Assembly: GCA_000493965.1 (NCBI GenBank)
Contig: AWNV01000006.1
Location: 1-21,600 of the forward strand
Source of the DNA: Candidatus Aminicenans sakinawicola JGI OTU-1
Lineage (GTDB): Bacteria > Acidobacteriota > Aminicenantia > Aminicenantales > Aminicenantaceae
Direction of reading: 5' to 3'
Length of the DNA stretch: 21,600 nucleotides
Positions 1-8,428 of the stretch are shown here, one piece after another. The notes beneath the pieces were generated by a model. That model was not told the origin of the DNA. It worked only from the letters and a program-made list of their open reading frames with translations, and did no database searches. Within the stretch, counting starts at the first letter, position 1, and every line of letters begins with the position of its first letter. Made by a program: the position numbers and the translations under genes.

Positions 1-1484
1 TCCCATCCATATATTGCTCCGCGATAATTACCGGTAAACCGGACATTCGTCAAAGGTGTGCCAATTTCCTTAACCTCAACAGCCTTCGAAAGCCCGGGAA
101 GCAACGTTTTCTCCACCCGTTTTATCAAGACATCGGCCATCCGTTCCTTTTCCGCAAAATACTCTGCCTTATTTCCTTTCCAGTAATCAGCCTCATATTT
201 TCTCCAGTGCTCAAATCCCTGGAGCGTCAGAATATTGACAGTATTTTTTCCCTCAGGAGAATATCCTTTATAGACATTGTCGTAAAGCATAAGACCAAAG
301 CCGGCCTTTTCCACATCTGCTTTTAGATTGGCTTTATAATCTGCTTCTATATCATATCCGGTTTCATAAAAGATCTCAGCATCTTTAATCCCGATTTCAC
401 CAATCAGGTCTTTATTCAATCCGAGAAATACCTGAAAAGACGAAAGACTGGCTGTAAAACTATCCATTCTTGCCAGATAACTCTTCAGATGCTCTTCCTC
501 ATTCATCATGTTATGAAAAGTATCATATGTGTTGGCATTCGATACCACGACTTTCCCTGTGTATTCTTTTCCGCCTTCGACTTTTACTCCATATGCAGAA
601 TGGCCTTCTATTAAAATCTTTTCCACTCTGGTCTGAAGCATAACTTTACCCCCACGTTCTTCTATAAATTTAACCATGCTGCTGCTTATTTTCTGGGATC
701 TGCCCAATGGATAACACCCGCCTTCCTGAAGGTATCCCATCGTTGGAAGGACATAATAAATACAGGCAAGTTTGGAAGGAGGAAGTCCATAATAACCCCA
801 AAGAGACGAAACAATAGTTCTCAGTTTGGGATTATTGATCCACATATTTACTAAATCCCCCCAGGTTTTATTGAAACACTTGAATAAATAAGGAAATTCG
901 GAAGGGAAACGGGTCATATCTATACTGCCCTCTGCGCTGGAATACTTGTTAATATCACCTGTTAACCCCATCATGTCCTCAAATAATCCTTCAATCCCCT
1001 GCTTTTCATCCGGAAAGATTTCCGAAACTTTTGCAATATAACCTTTAAGATTTTTTGCAGGCACATTTAAATCATAATCAGGATAAATTACTCGGTAAAG
1101 GTGCTTATAAGGGATAAATTCCACATCTTTAATTTCAGGAAAGCCCGGAATGAGATTGTGAATTCCATTTCTTTCTCCGATAGTTGTTGAATGCAGAGAC
1201 ACATCGAAAACAAACCCTCCACGCCGTTTGAATGTAGTTGCATACCCGCCAGCCTGATAATGCTGCTCCAGAACTAAAGGTTTAAATCCCTGCCTTGCAA
1301 AAGCGGCTGCACAACTCAATCCTCCAAGGCCAGATCCAATGATGACTGCATCAAATGCATTTTCATCTTCCAATCCTGTGGGCTTTCCTCTTGGAAAAGA
1401 GCTCCACTCTAGAGCCAGTGCCGGCACCCCAACCAATAATGACTTTAAAAAATCTCTTCTTTCAATCTTTTTTCCTGACATCAT
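1..1484 (-). CDS. Tat-exported phytoene desaturase-like FAD-dependent oxidoreductase (partial, C-terminus beyond window)
   Basis: I translated this frame directly; it stays open from the ATG pair at 1484/1481 to the window edge, about 494 codons. The N-terminus carries a twin-arginine signal (ERRDFLK, then a hydrophobic stretch), so export in folded form with cofactor is likely. A Rossmann dinucleotide motif (IIGSGLGGLSCA) follows near residues 30-45, then an FAD-contact segment (LVLEQH, QAGGYATTF). Mid-protein GGCYPLGRSQKISSSM and C-terminal YRGAIYGW are typical of the phytoene desaturase, carotenoid isomerase and RetSat superfamily. The purine-rich ribosome site AAGGGGGG abuts the first ATG, so the second (1481) is equally possible. 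The substrate cannot be told from sequence; carotenoid genes are not seen nearby. Only the last few dozen residues should be missing. Confidence 0.88.
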   Translation of the reverse strand, partial: MMSGKKIERRDFLKSLLVGVPALALEWSSFPRGKPTGLEDENAFDAVIIGSGLGGLSCAAAFARQGFKPLVLEQHYQAGGYATTFKRRGGFVFDVSLHSTTIGERNGIHNLIPGFPEIKDVEFIPYKHLYRVIYPDYDLNVPAKNLKGYIAKVSEIFPDEKQGIEGLFEDMMGLTGDINKYSSAEGSIDMTRFPSEFPYLFKCFNKTWGDLVNMWINNPKLRTIVSSLWGYYGLPPSKLACIYYVLPTMGYLQEGGCYPLGRSQKISSSMVKFIEERGGKVMLQTRVEKILIEGHSAYGVKVEGGKEYTGKVVVSNANTYDTFHNMMNEEEHLKSYLARMDSFTASLSSFQVFLGLNKDLIGEIGIKDAEIFYETGYDIEADYKANLKADVEKAGFGLMLYDNVYKGYSPEGKNTVNILTLQGFEHWRKYEADYWKGNKAEYFAEKERMADVLIKRVEKTLLPGLSKAVEVKEIGTPLTNVRFTGNYRGAIYGW

Positions 1485-1650
1485 CCCCCCTTATTTGACT
1501 GGATTTACTCCTCCACATCCTAACCAAAGATAGAGATAAAAATCTATAGCACGGGGAAAATTAGAAGTCAAATCTTTTCCGACATCACAATGGAGAAGGT
1601 CTCCTCGCCTGACGATTTCATTCGAAATGCTGAATTCTGAGTTTCCATGT

Positions 1651-3324
1651 CTAATGCTGTTTATTCTTTACAACAGTAAGCTTCTTATCGGGCGAATTTT
1701 TAATAACATGTTTTGCCATTAATTCTATTAGTTCAGGCCCTCTAGGACCCCAGCAGTGAGGTTTTCCGTCTCCATATTCAACAACACCTTCATAATATGG
1801 ATGCTTTGTTTTTTCGAGAAAATTCTCAAGCAATCGAACAGCATTGTTTAAATAAAAAGTATCCATATCTCCCACATAGACATGAAGTTTCCCTACAAGC
1901 TTAGGCCCGAGCCATGACCAGTTTTTCTCAAGATAATAGCGGAGATCAAAATGTTCTTTCCAGTATTCAGCAACAGAAGGATCGATCCCGCCAGTTTTTT
2001 TATTAAAAAGCGGCTTAACATATCCATCCGGACTAACTGGCCCAAAAACAGCTTCAAATATATCGATCTGCTCTCCTGAGCGGTTTCTGGTCCCCATGAC
2101 AAGCTCCATGTGATTCCTCTGTTTAGAAGTTAACCTGACAATTCCATCCGGACTGCGGTTACTTGCCGTAGGGACTCTAATCCAGCCCGATTCCTTAAAG
2201 AAGGCATTTTTATCCTTATAGATATCAATACACTGAAAGTACCTGAAATCAAGAGGGTCCGGACAAAGAGACCACGTGCCTCCAAAAAAATCGGGATGAA
2301 ATACCTGAAGGGCAAATGACTCCCATCCGCCCGTAGAACCTCCGGACAATACCCTTGCATACGGCCTCCAGATAATCCGGAAATGTTCTTCCAGATAAAG
2401 AATAAGCTCTTCTATTATTGCATCCCCGTAAGGCCCAACATTCTCCGAATTAACAGCATAAGAATCATCATAATACGGGCATGGATGTTGAAAGGTTACT
2501 GCTATCATCCTGGGACAAGCGTCCGATGTCCAGTATTTGAAAAAATCATTCCCCCTCTTCAGCCATGGGTTATTCCTGCCCGGCTCTTCAGAACTGAAAC
2601 CATAGGGGGCTCTCAGAGAAAAATGGCCCTGAACATAATTTGCAGGGTAATACATGTCAGGACTACTGTCATATCCTTCAGGCAGCAGGATAACAGCCCC
2701 CAAAAAGATAGGCTGGCCCCAGAATTCGGTCAGAATCTTGCTCTGGAATTTTATGCGTTTGACCCATTTTGTATCGGGAGGGATTATTACCGGCGGGACA
2801 ACATCATCGCAGATTATCTTTATAGTTTTTCCTGCTGACGGGTCAAGTTTAATTTTCTTCACTTCGCTGTAAATATTGCCTGGTGATATGTTCCACCTCT
2901 GCCCCTCCCATTGGTCATTATGCGTCCAGATTGTATATCCGTCCGATCGTTTAAACTCGGTGTAAATATTTACAAAGCCCTGTACATAATATTCTCCAGG
3001 CGGGAGATCTTTTATACTTTCCAAAGGATATCCGAAGACATCTTCATCAATTATAACTCCCTCTTCAGGCTTTAAATCTTTGATATCCTTTCCAAAGAAC
3101 GGCACACCACGTCCCACCTGAAACCTGGGCTCCCTTCTCTCATTTTTTGAAATCATGACGTACACACGGCCCGTTACAGGTTCTGAATGGGCTTCTAAAG
3201 AAAAAGAAATTTCAAATTGAAGTTTAGATGAAGTGGTTTTTTTACAGGAGATATCTATAAAAAGTCCGGAAATGATGATTGCATATATAAGAATGCGAGC
3301 AACAACACCTTTCTTGAATTTCAT
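1651..3324 (-). CDS. Secreted putative esterase (alpha/beta hydrolase, esterase D/PF00756-like)
   Basis: The protein has 557 residues. An N-terminal hydrophobic segment (about 10-24) ends at Cys27; the sequence before it (DISC) is a poor lipobox, so a lipoprotein is possible but unproven. Residues about 35-170 look like a separate beta-rich domain that I cannot name. The rest resembles the PF00756 esterase family: a nucleophile elbow GGSTGGW with Ser330, then GDMDTFYL (Asp486 or Asp488) and KPHCW (His523) as likely acid and base of the triad. Members hydrolyse acyl, feruloyl or acetyl esters; the substrate here is unknown. The start is supported by GGAG six bases upstream. The gene lies between the oxidoreductase and a DUF5916 gene on the same strand, with 166- and 139-base gaps. 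Confidence 0.85.
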   Translation of the reverse strand: MKFKKGVVARILIYAIIISGLFIDISCKKTTSSKLQFEISFSLEAHSEPVTGRVYVMISKNERREPRFQVGRGVPFFGKDIKDLKPEEGVIIDEDVFGYPLESIKDLPPGEYYVQGFVNIYTEFKRSDGYTIWTHNDQWEGQRWNISPGNIYSEVKKIKLDPSAGKTIKIICDDVVPPVIIPPDTKWVKRIKFQSKILTEFWGQPIFLGAVILLPEGYDSSPDMYYPANYVQGHFSLRAPYGFSSEEPGRNNPWLKRGNDFFKYWTSDACPRMIAVTFQHPCPYYDDSYAVNSENVGPYGDAIIEELILYLEEHFRIIWRPYARVLSGGSTGGWESFALQVFHPDFFGGTWSLCPDPLDFRYFQCIDIYKDKNAFFKESGWIRVPTASNRSPDGIVRLTSKQRNHMELVMGTRNRSGEQIDIFEAVFGPVSPDGYVKPLFNKKTGGIDPSVAEYWKEHFDLRYYLEKNWSWLGPKLVGKLHVYVGDMDTFYLNNAVRLLENFLEKTKHPYYEGVVEYGDGKPHCWGPRGPELIELMAKHVIKNSPDKKLTVVKNKQH

Positions 3325-3388
3325 ATGTCTCTCCGTTTTAAATAAATTGATTTGAGGTTTGTTTCATCTTTGTGGAGAAGTGGATAAT

Positions 3389-3419
3389 ATAATAGAGAGG
3401 TGAAAATTTCAAACGTCAA
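3389..3419 (-). promoter_or_regulatory. Possible sigma70-type promoter of the esterase gene
   Basis: Reading the minus strand, TTGACG (3419-3414) is followed after 19 bases by TATTAT (3394-3389). The spacer is longer than ideal. It lies about 65 bases before the esterase ATG. Sequence match only. Confidence 0.3.
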
Positions 3420-3463
3420 AGCCCTTGCCGGAGAATATCCACATTGAATTCGAGGTTTAAACT

Positions 3464-5653
3464 CTACAATCTCCACAGAAAAGATGCTTTAAAGAAAAAA
3501 CCCCTCTCGGTCTCAAGAAACCTATCGGAACTTCTATATTCGCCTCCCATCCATTCAATTTTCTCATAGAGAGAACCGTAGCCGACGTGGATAACTGTCC
3601 CGGGAATATATGTAAAGGAAATAAGAAAATCGGTCATCAACCGTTTCCGGAAGGAATTGTATTCAACGATTCCTCTGAAAAAGATATATTTGTTCATCTG
3701 AAATGTATTTCCGCTTCTTATAATCATATAGTCGTACTCTTTTGCAGAATCGGAATCGCGATAAAAATCGGAATATATCAAACTCAAGTTCAGATGAAGC
3801 TTCTTAAATGGCAGGTAGGTCACAACAGCGGAAGCATCATTCCCACTCCCCTGGTATGGGTCAGCTGTATAGCGAATTTTTTTTCCGTAATTATAAGTCA
3901 GGTTGAAAAAAAATTGCTTTGTGAACTGGCTGCCGACAATAACCCTTGCACCGCTTGTTTTAAACCTTTCATCCAAAAAAACCTCTGTAGCATAGCGGCC
4001 GCCAAATAGAACAAATGTATCTCTAGGAAAAAGCAGCCTCAGGTCAAAAGAATCATATGTTTCATAAAGACCGCTTAACTTGTCTCTTATCTGCACGCTG
4101 TGGACCATTGGGTCAATTCTCCGGATAATCTTTGAATTCGGATAAAACATCCGTAACAGTCCTGCCCTGAACCTGGTAATACCTGTCCGTGTAATATATC
4201 CTGCCTCAGTACGGAAATCTTCTGCAATATCCTGAAGTCCAAACGCCATAATCATGTCTCTTGTATTGTAGAGATAGTGAAGCCCTAATGCATACCCGTC
4301 ACTTCCCGGAGATTCCTCGCTCAATTTGCTCTGGGACTCGAAAATATGATACCCGAAGAGGCTTGACGGATTTAATCTTAGCTGGCCGTCCAGCCCGAAT
4401 ACCCTGTTAAATCCATTTACTCGTTCTCTTCCCGTATAGAACCCTCCGATAAAGCCGTCATTTTCCAATGCCCGTTTATAACGAAAAATTGAAAAATGAG
4501 CATAATCACCCTCTTCTTCCTCTGGAAGCTCATCCATTGCATATATCATGGCTAACGTATTTTTATTCCCGATTCTGCCGTTTAATTTCAACCCGATTAA
4601 GGGATTGACTATAATCCTTGTATGTACTATTTCCCCCAGGGGGTCTCCAGAATAATAACCGCCGTAATTAAATTTCTCCAGGCCTTCCAGGAAAAATGGC
4701 CTTTTTTCAGGATAAAAGAGGGCATAACGCTGATTGAAGTCAATCTGTCCTGCGTCTGATTCAACCTGACTGAAGTCAGGGTTATAAGTTCCATCAAGAA
4801 TTAAATTAGACGTGATGCCGTACTTAGCGGTTAAGCTGAGATCGCCTATTCCTCCAGCCGGCGACAATTTTCCTGCATCCATTAAGCTTTTCTGGCTGTA
4901 AGTTACTGCAGGAAGCACTTCAAGAAGAGTATAGTGTTTTAAACCGCGAAAAATGAGGGGCCTCGTCTGGGTTAAAAAATTCGGGCCTTGTGCAGGGTCC
5001 AGCGAAGGAAATGTCCCGGCTTCAGAGAGGCGGCTTATCTTTCGTTCAAAAATTACTCCCATCTCTACTACCTCTTTATAAGAAAAACGGATGCTCTTTA
5101 AAGGGATTTTAAGTTCAATAGAATATCCCATGTCATCTATCCGTCCTTCGCTGTACCATACAACATCGACACTGTAATCTTCCTGCCCACCCTCAAATCT
5201 GGAGTCTCCCTGAATACCCATTGGATTACAGTAGAAGACATAGAGAGACTGCTGGTCGTTAAAGGAATCCAGGTTGACGCAAATCCAGTCATCACTGGTT
5301 ATATTATCCCGGTTTGTTACCGAAGCTTTTATCTTGTCCGGCTGGCTGTCAAAACATCTGTACGCGAAATAAAGATTCTCCATGTCATAAGCATAATAGA
5401 CCACTGTGTTCTCGACCATTTCTATACCGTAATCAGGATAATATGTCTTAAAACCTGTCTCATGTGGAGCCTTCTGCCACACAGGGTCATTCAATATTCC
5501 ATCGATCACCGGAGGAGTATCCGTTTTATACGGTATGAGCGGCGGCAGATGTTCTTTTGCAGCCGCAAATATTCCTGTAAGGAAAAGTGCAAAAATCAAT
5601 ATGAGCAGCCTTACTTTTTTACTTATCCACAATTTCTCATATGCTTTTATCAT
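3464..5653 (-). CDS. DUF5916 outer-membrane protein with N-terminal CBM9-like domain
   Basis: This is one of two DUF5916-type proteins in the window and the intact one. The longest frame begins at a GTG (5668), but the ATG at 5653 has AGAG about eight bases upstream and fits the promoter better, giving 729 residues. A signal peptide (about 10-32) is followed by a CBM9-like beta-sandwich domain (about 45-200, PPVIDGILNDPVW onward). The DUF5916 hallmark NPDFSQVESD and YPEKRPFFLEG lies near residues 291-324. The C-terminal half alternates aromatic and polar residues like an outer-membrane barrel. Function is uncharacterised; a role in surface glycan or protein handling is often suggested because of the CBM9-like domain. 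It shares sequence landmarks throughout with the broken gene at 9253-11540. Confidence 0.88.
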   Translation of the reverse strand: MIKAYEKLWISKKVRLLILIFALFLTGIFAAAKEHLPPLIPYKTDTPPVIDGILNDPVWQKAPHETGFKTYYPDYGIEMVENTVVYYAYDMENLYFAYRCFDSQPDKIKASVTNRDNITSDDWICVNLDSFNDQQSLYVFYCNPMGIQGDSRFEGGQEDYSVDVVWYSEGRIDDMGYSIELKIPLKSIRFSYKEVVEMGVIFERKISRLSEAGTFPSLDPAQGPNFLTQTRPLIFRGLKHYTLLEVLPAVTYSQKSLMDAGKLSPAGGIGDLSLTAKYGITSNLILDGTYNPDFSQVESDAGQIDFNQRYALFYPEKRPFFLEGLEKFNYGGYYSGDPLGEIVHTRIIVNPLIGLKLNGRIGNKNTLAMIYAMDELPEEEEGDYAHFSIFRYKRALENDGFIGGFYTGRERVNGFNRVFGLDGQLRLNPSSLFGYHIFESQSKLSEESPGSDGYALGLHYLYNTRDMIMAFGLQDIAEDFRTEAGYITRTGITRFRAGLLRMFYPNSKIIRRIDPMVHSVQIRDKLSGLYETYDSFDLRLLFPRDTFVLFGGRYATEVFLDERFKTSGARVIVGSQFTKQFFFNLTYNYGKKIRYTADPYQGSGNDASAVVTYLPFKKLHLNLSLIYSDFYRDSDSAKEYDYMIIRSGNTFQMNKYIFFRGIVEYNSFRKRLMTDFLISFTYIPGTVIHVGYGSLYEKIEWMGGEYRSSDRFLETERGFFFKASFLWRL

Positions 5654-5679
5654 TATTTTTCTCTGCACCAGAATAAGAG

Positions 5680-5709
5680 CTTATATCATAATAAAAATCC
5701 TAAAGTCAA
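5680..5709 (-). promoter_or_regulatory. Sigma70-type promoter of the DUF5916 gene
   Basis: On the minus strand TTGACT (5709-5704) and TATAAG (5685-5680) are separated by 18 bases, each one mismatch from consensus. The implied transcript start near 5673 leaves a leader of about 20 bases before the ATG at 5653, which also argues against the GTG at 5668. Confidence 0.5.
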
Positions 5710-5792
5710 AAATTGAATACTACTTGGAATATAACCTGTTACTCTAAATTTGAATTATTGTATAATAAGGCAGAAAACCAGGGACAATTCAA

Positions 5793-5924
5793 TTGCTGGA
5801 AAAAATTCTTGATTCAGTTACTCAAACAGATAAACTTCTATGGGGCCCATGGACAATCATTTTCATTGCGTTTGCCTACCTGTACTTGACGGTAAAATCC
5901 AGGTTCTTCCAGGCAAGAAAATTC
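5793..5924 (+). pseudogene. N-terminal remnant of an alanine/glycine:cation symporter (AGCS family)
   Basis: The first 44 codons, from a TTG at 5793, read like the start of AGCS (sodium:alanine symporter) proteins: a short amphipathic lead, LLWGPW, a first membrane helix, LYLTVKSRFFQARKF. In intact members this pattern (WGP, then YLT-R-x-FxQ-R) opens a protein of about 450 residues. Here similarity stops at the Phe near 5924, and the frame runs another 16 codons through the antisense of the neighbouring outer-membrane gene before a stop at 5973-5975. A plus-strand TATAAT sits at 5761-5766 but has a poor -35. I read it as the stump left by a deletion that joined the symporter start to the end of the neighbour. 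The family call rests on motif memory, not a search. Confidence 0.6.
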
Positions 5925-5937
5925 TTATTTATTCAAC

Positions 5938-6432
5938 TTAAAAGCAAATACCTGCTCTTAATTCAACTCCGTTAACCCACTTGTTTGCATCGGAATTTTT
6001 CCAGTGCCATTGATACCCTGCAAATCCTACTACTCCCACTATCAAAGGCTTTAAACACAAATTAAGTCCCACTTCTCCTAAAGGAGTTACAGTATTAACC
6101 TCAGGCCGGTTATTAAATCCAACCCCAATAAAAAAAAGGTTAGGAGCCGTGTCCGCAATAAAATATCTCCATCTGCCTCCTAATTCCCATTTTCTTGTAT
6201 CTCCCTGGTATTCCTCAGATGAAGCCTCAAGATGCCTAAAATAACCCAACCTGGCGGAAAAAGTAGATTTGGAGGTAAGAATATACGAAAATTCTCCCTG
6301 GTAATCTTGATCGAACAACATCAGAAAATCTGTTGTAAGAGCAAAATTACCAGAGAACAGACTTGCCGCATAAGTCGAATTTGCAGCAAAAAGAAAAGTT
6401 AGTACAAGCATCAGTACACATAATTTTTTCAT
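5938..6432 (-). CDS. Small outer-membrane beta-barrel protein
   Basis: The product has 164 residues from the ATG at 6432. A GTG nine bases upstream extends the frame by three codons, but it overlaps the ribosome site AGAGGTGA, which is well placed (about eight bases) for the ATG. A signal peptide ends near STYA/ASL. The mature part of about 140 residues is a run of amphipathic strands with aromatic girdle residues (GRWRYF, GYQWHW) and ends in Phe, the classic BAM-recognition C-terminus, so an eight-stranded barrel is plausible. I cannot assign a function or a family name. Its last codons sit against the AGCS remnant. Confidence 0.8.
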   Translation of the reverse strand: MKKLCVLMLVLTFLFAANSTYAASLFSGNFALTTDFLMLFDQDYQGEFSYILTSKSTFSARLGYFRHLEASSEEYQGDTRKWELGGRWRYFIADTAPNLFFIGVGFNNRPEVNTVTPLGEVGLNLCLKPLIVGVVGFAGYQWHWKNSDANKWVNGVELRAGICF

Positions 6433-6482
6433 TTTTTTCACCTCTTTATTATACCTGAACTATTCATAAAAAATGTTTTTTC

Positions 6483-6511
6483 ATTATAAAAAAATCATAC
6501 TAGAATCTCAA
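6483..6511 (-). promoter_or_regulatory. Near-consensus sigma70 promoter of the small barrel protein (proximal)
   Basis: On the minus strand TTGAGA (6511-6506) is followed after 17 bases by a perfect TATAAT (6488-6483). The implied start near 6476 gives a leader of about 44 bases to the ATG at 6432. The region is AT-rich, which raises the chance-match rate, but both hexamers and the spacing are very good. Confidence 0.6.
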
Positions 6512-6599
6512 CCAATTAAGCTCGTTCTCTATAAAAGGCTCAAAACTACTTTAAATCTTTCCTGGAAGGCATTATTTTCAATATTAAATTTAGGAGGTA

Positions 6600-6628
6600 A
6601 TAATACTTTCTTTATAATATCAGGTCAA
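6600..6628 (-). promoter_or_regulatory. Second, distal sigma70-type promoter of the small barrel protein
   Basis: On the minus strand TTGACC (6628-6623) and TATTAT (6605-6600) are 17 bases apart, each one mismatch from consensus. It lies just downstream of the bidirectional terminator and would give a leader of about 160 bases that runs through the proximal promoter. Confidence 0.45.
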
Positions 6629-6640
6629 GAGGCAAGAGAT

Positions 6641-6680
6641 AAAAAAAAGGAGGAGAACAGGTGTTCTCCTCCTTTTTTTG
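6641..6680. terminator. Strong bidirectional intrinsic terminator
   Basis: GGAGGAGAAC (6649-6658), a four-base loop and GTTCTCCTCC (6663-6672) form a perfect ten-base-pair stem. It is flanked by eight A on the left and seven T on the right, so it ends transcripts from either side. On the minus strand it lies 16 bases after the stop of the DUF4097 gene and closes the sigma factor operon. No plus-strand gene obviously needs it. Confidence 0.9.
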
Positions 6681-6695
6681 CTGATAAGTTTCTGC

Positions 6696-7703
6696 TTAAC
6701 TTTTCTTCAGATAAACGTCACCGCTGAAAGTCTTGATGACTATTTCCGCTCCTCCTCCATTTACGCTGCCACTAAGTTTTTTCCTGCTGATTTTCCCGGA
6801 AACAGTGATATCGAAATCTGTCTCTATATCTCCGCTGAAAGTCTTGGCTTCGAGGTCAAAAGCCGAATCCGAAGGAATTATCATATTAATAGATCCGCTG
6901 AGTGATTTCAGATAATATCTACCATCAGCATAGATTTTTCCTACATATTTGACTGAACCGCTTACTGTTTCTGCTTTTATAACTTTTGCATCCGTTACAT
7001 CCAGTAATTCAATCTCCCCGCTAACAGTCTCTGCTTCGATAGAACCCTTTATACTTTCAACAGTAACATCGCCCGAAACAGAACTTGCATCCACATCGCC
7101 TATAACATCGTGAATTTCTAAATCTCCACTAATAGAACTACAATTTGCACCTTTGTCCGCATTGAAGACTTCCACGTCTCCGCTGACAGATTCTGCCTTC
7201 ATTGTGCCGGCGATATCTTTAAGAGACACATCTCCGCTAACGGTTTTTGCTTTCACAGCACCTCCGATTTTTTCAAGGATCAGATCGCCGCTAACCGAAT
7301 TAACATTTGCAGATGCCATGGACGGAATGAACAGCCAGTATTTTACAGAGACATTCAAAGACCTGATTCTCGTCTTCGGATATTTTGTCTCAATCCTGAG
7401 CGTATTTCCTTCCTCTGTTATCTCGATTTTAACCTTAGCTGCATTCTCTTTTGCTTTCTCTAGAGAAGAAGCCTTTGAGATTTTAAGGGCGTCTATTTTT
7501 ACTTCAGCCTTGTCCCAGGTTTTGACCTCGATATCTCCTGCAATATTGCTTAAAAATAACTTTCCATCCTTCGTGAGTGGGACTGTCTTCTGGAATTTTT
7601 CCTCATATTTCTCCTTTTCCGCTGATATCCCAGGATAAAACCCAAGCATGAGAAACAAAAAACTTACAGCAGCCAGTGAACTAACAACTTTTTTGGTTTT
7701 CAT
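6696..7703 (-). CDS. DUF4097-family secreted beta-repeat protein
   Basis: A signal peptide (about 1-28) precedes 307 residues of short beta repeats. Twelve copies of a [VILF]SG[DEKS][VIL] turn occur about every 15-25 residues from residue 135 to the C-terminus (SVSGDV, TVSGEI, TFSGDI and so on). This is the hallmark of DUF4097, a right-handed beta-helix-like domain predicted to act in the cell envelope. The family is often encoded with ECF sigma and anti-sigma genes, as here; its biochemical role is not established. The ribosome site GGAGG is six bases from the ATG and sits in the 19-base gap after the anti-sigma gene, so co-expression is expected. There is no C-terminal anchor, so it is probably periplasmic or surface-exposed. 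Confidence 0.88.
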   Translation of the reverse strand: MKTKKVVSSLAAVSFLFLMLGFYPGISAEKEKYEEKFQKTVPLTKDGKLFLSNIAGDIEVKTWDKAEVKIDALKISKASSLEKAKENAAKVKIEITEEGNTLRIETKYPKTRIRSLNVSVKYWLFIPSMASANVNSVSGDLILEKIGGAVKAKTVSGDVSLKDIAGTMKAESVSGDVEVFNADKGANCSSISGDLEIHDVIGDVDASSVSGDVTVESIKGSIEAETVSGEIELLDVTDAKVIKAETVSGSVKYVGKIYADGRYYLKSLSGSINMIIPSDSAFDLEAKTFSGDIETDFDITVSGKISRKKLSGSVNGGGAEIVIKTFSGDVYLKKS

Positions 7704-7722
7704 AACATACCTCCTTTTTTAT

Positions 7723-8418
7723 TTATAAAGTTGTCTCCGATTCCCTTTTATGGGAATAAATATCTTTAACTTCAATCATTTCAGTTAACAAATCCGCCTT
7801 GTCCTTGTAAGCAGCCAACAAATAATTTCGGGTTTCAACATTATCCGGCTCGCTGAGTACAGCCTGTTTGCATGCAGCAATCGACGTATTTATGATCTCA
7901 AGATTTGTCCGGAAGACTTCAGCCACTTCTTGGTCAAAGTTTTTTTCTTGATATGAGACAGCCTCTCCAAGAGCCTTTATTGCCAGCTGATAATGGTGCT
8001 CTGCTTCCTCCAATTTTGCAAAAGCGATGTTTTTACTGTCAACCCCAGGCAGAGTTCCTCTCTGCTTCAAGGAGTGAATTCCCAAAATCCCTGCCCCAAC
8101 TACAATAACTAATAGAAATGCGGCACTCAAAGCAAAGCGAAGCCTCGGGGCTTTTAACCACTCCCATCTTCCAGGCGCCAAGACATGTACTGGTTGTGTT
8201 TCTGTGTTTAATCTTGCTTCTATCTTGGACCAGGTTTCATCGGGGGGAGAAAGTTTTTTTAATTCCTTTGCGTCCTCAGTGATTTTCCGCAAGTCTTTTA
8301 AAAATTTCTGGCATTCAGAGCATACATCAAGATGTTCCTCGAGAGAAGAGACATGCCCCGTATCCAGACTGCCGTCTATATAATCACTAATTAACCTTTT
8401 TGCTTTTGCACATTTCAT
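7723..8418 (-). CDS. Membrane-bound zinc-finger anti-sigma factor
   Basis: The protein has 231 residues. The N-terminal cytoplasmic domain is a zf-HC2/ZAS zinc finger with Cys3, His29, Cys33 and Cys36 (HLDVCSEC), the kind that clamps ECF sigma factors. A single membrane helix (about 94-113) follows, then an outer domain of about 110 residues that looks all-helical and somewhat TPR-like (EEAEHHYQLAIKAL, AACKQAVLSEPDN). That domain would be the sensor. The gene begins 10 bases after the sigma gene, and its ribosome site GGAGGGA overlaps the end of that gene, so translational coupling and matched amounts are likely. A zinc finger with all four ligands could be redox- or metal-responsive, but release by proteolysis is equally possible. 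Confidence 0.9.
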   Translation of the reverse strand: MKCAKAKRLISDYIDGSLDTGHVSSLEEHLDVCSECQKFLKDLRKITEDAKELKKLSPPDETWSKIEARLNTETQPVHVLAPGRWEWLKAPRLRFALSAAFLLVIVVGAGILGIHSLKQRGTLPGVDSKNIAFAKLEEAEHHYQLAIKALGEAVSYQEKNFDQEVAEVFRTNLEIINTSIAACKQAVLSEPDNVETRNYLLAAYKDKADLLTEMIEVKDIYSHKRESETTL

Positions 8419-8428
8419 TTCTCCCTCC

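Noticed and set aside
1560..1650. Possible hairpins GGAGA-AGG-TCTCC and ATTTC-ATTC-GAAAT between the oxidoreductase and esterase genes
   Set aside because: Stems of five pairs without a following T run in the right direction; not enough to call a terminator or RNA element.
6473..6727. 84-codon plus-strand frame beginning MFFHYKK
   Set aside because: It overlaps both minus-strand promoters and the terminator and shows low-complexity composition, so it is an accidental frame in intergenic DNA.
7153..7638. 161-codon frame antisense to the DUF4097 gene
   Set aside because: It arises from the regular repeat codons of DUF4097 read on the other strand; the sense frame has signal peptide, ribosome site and family motif.
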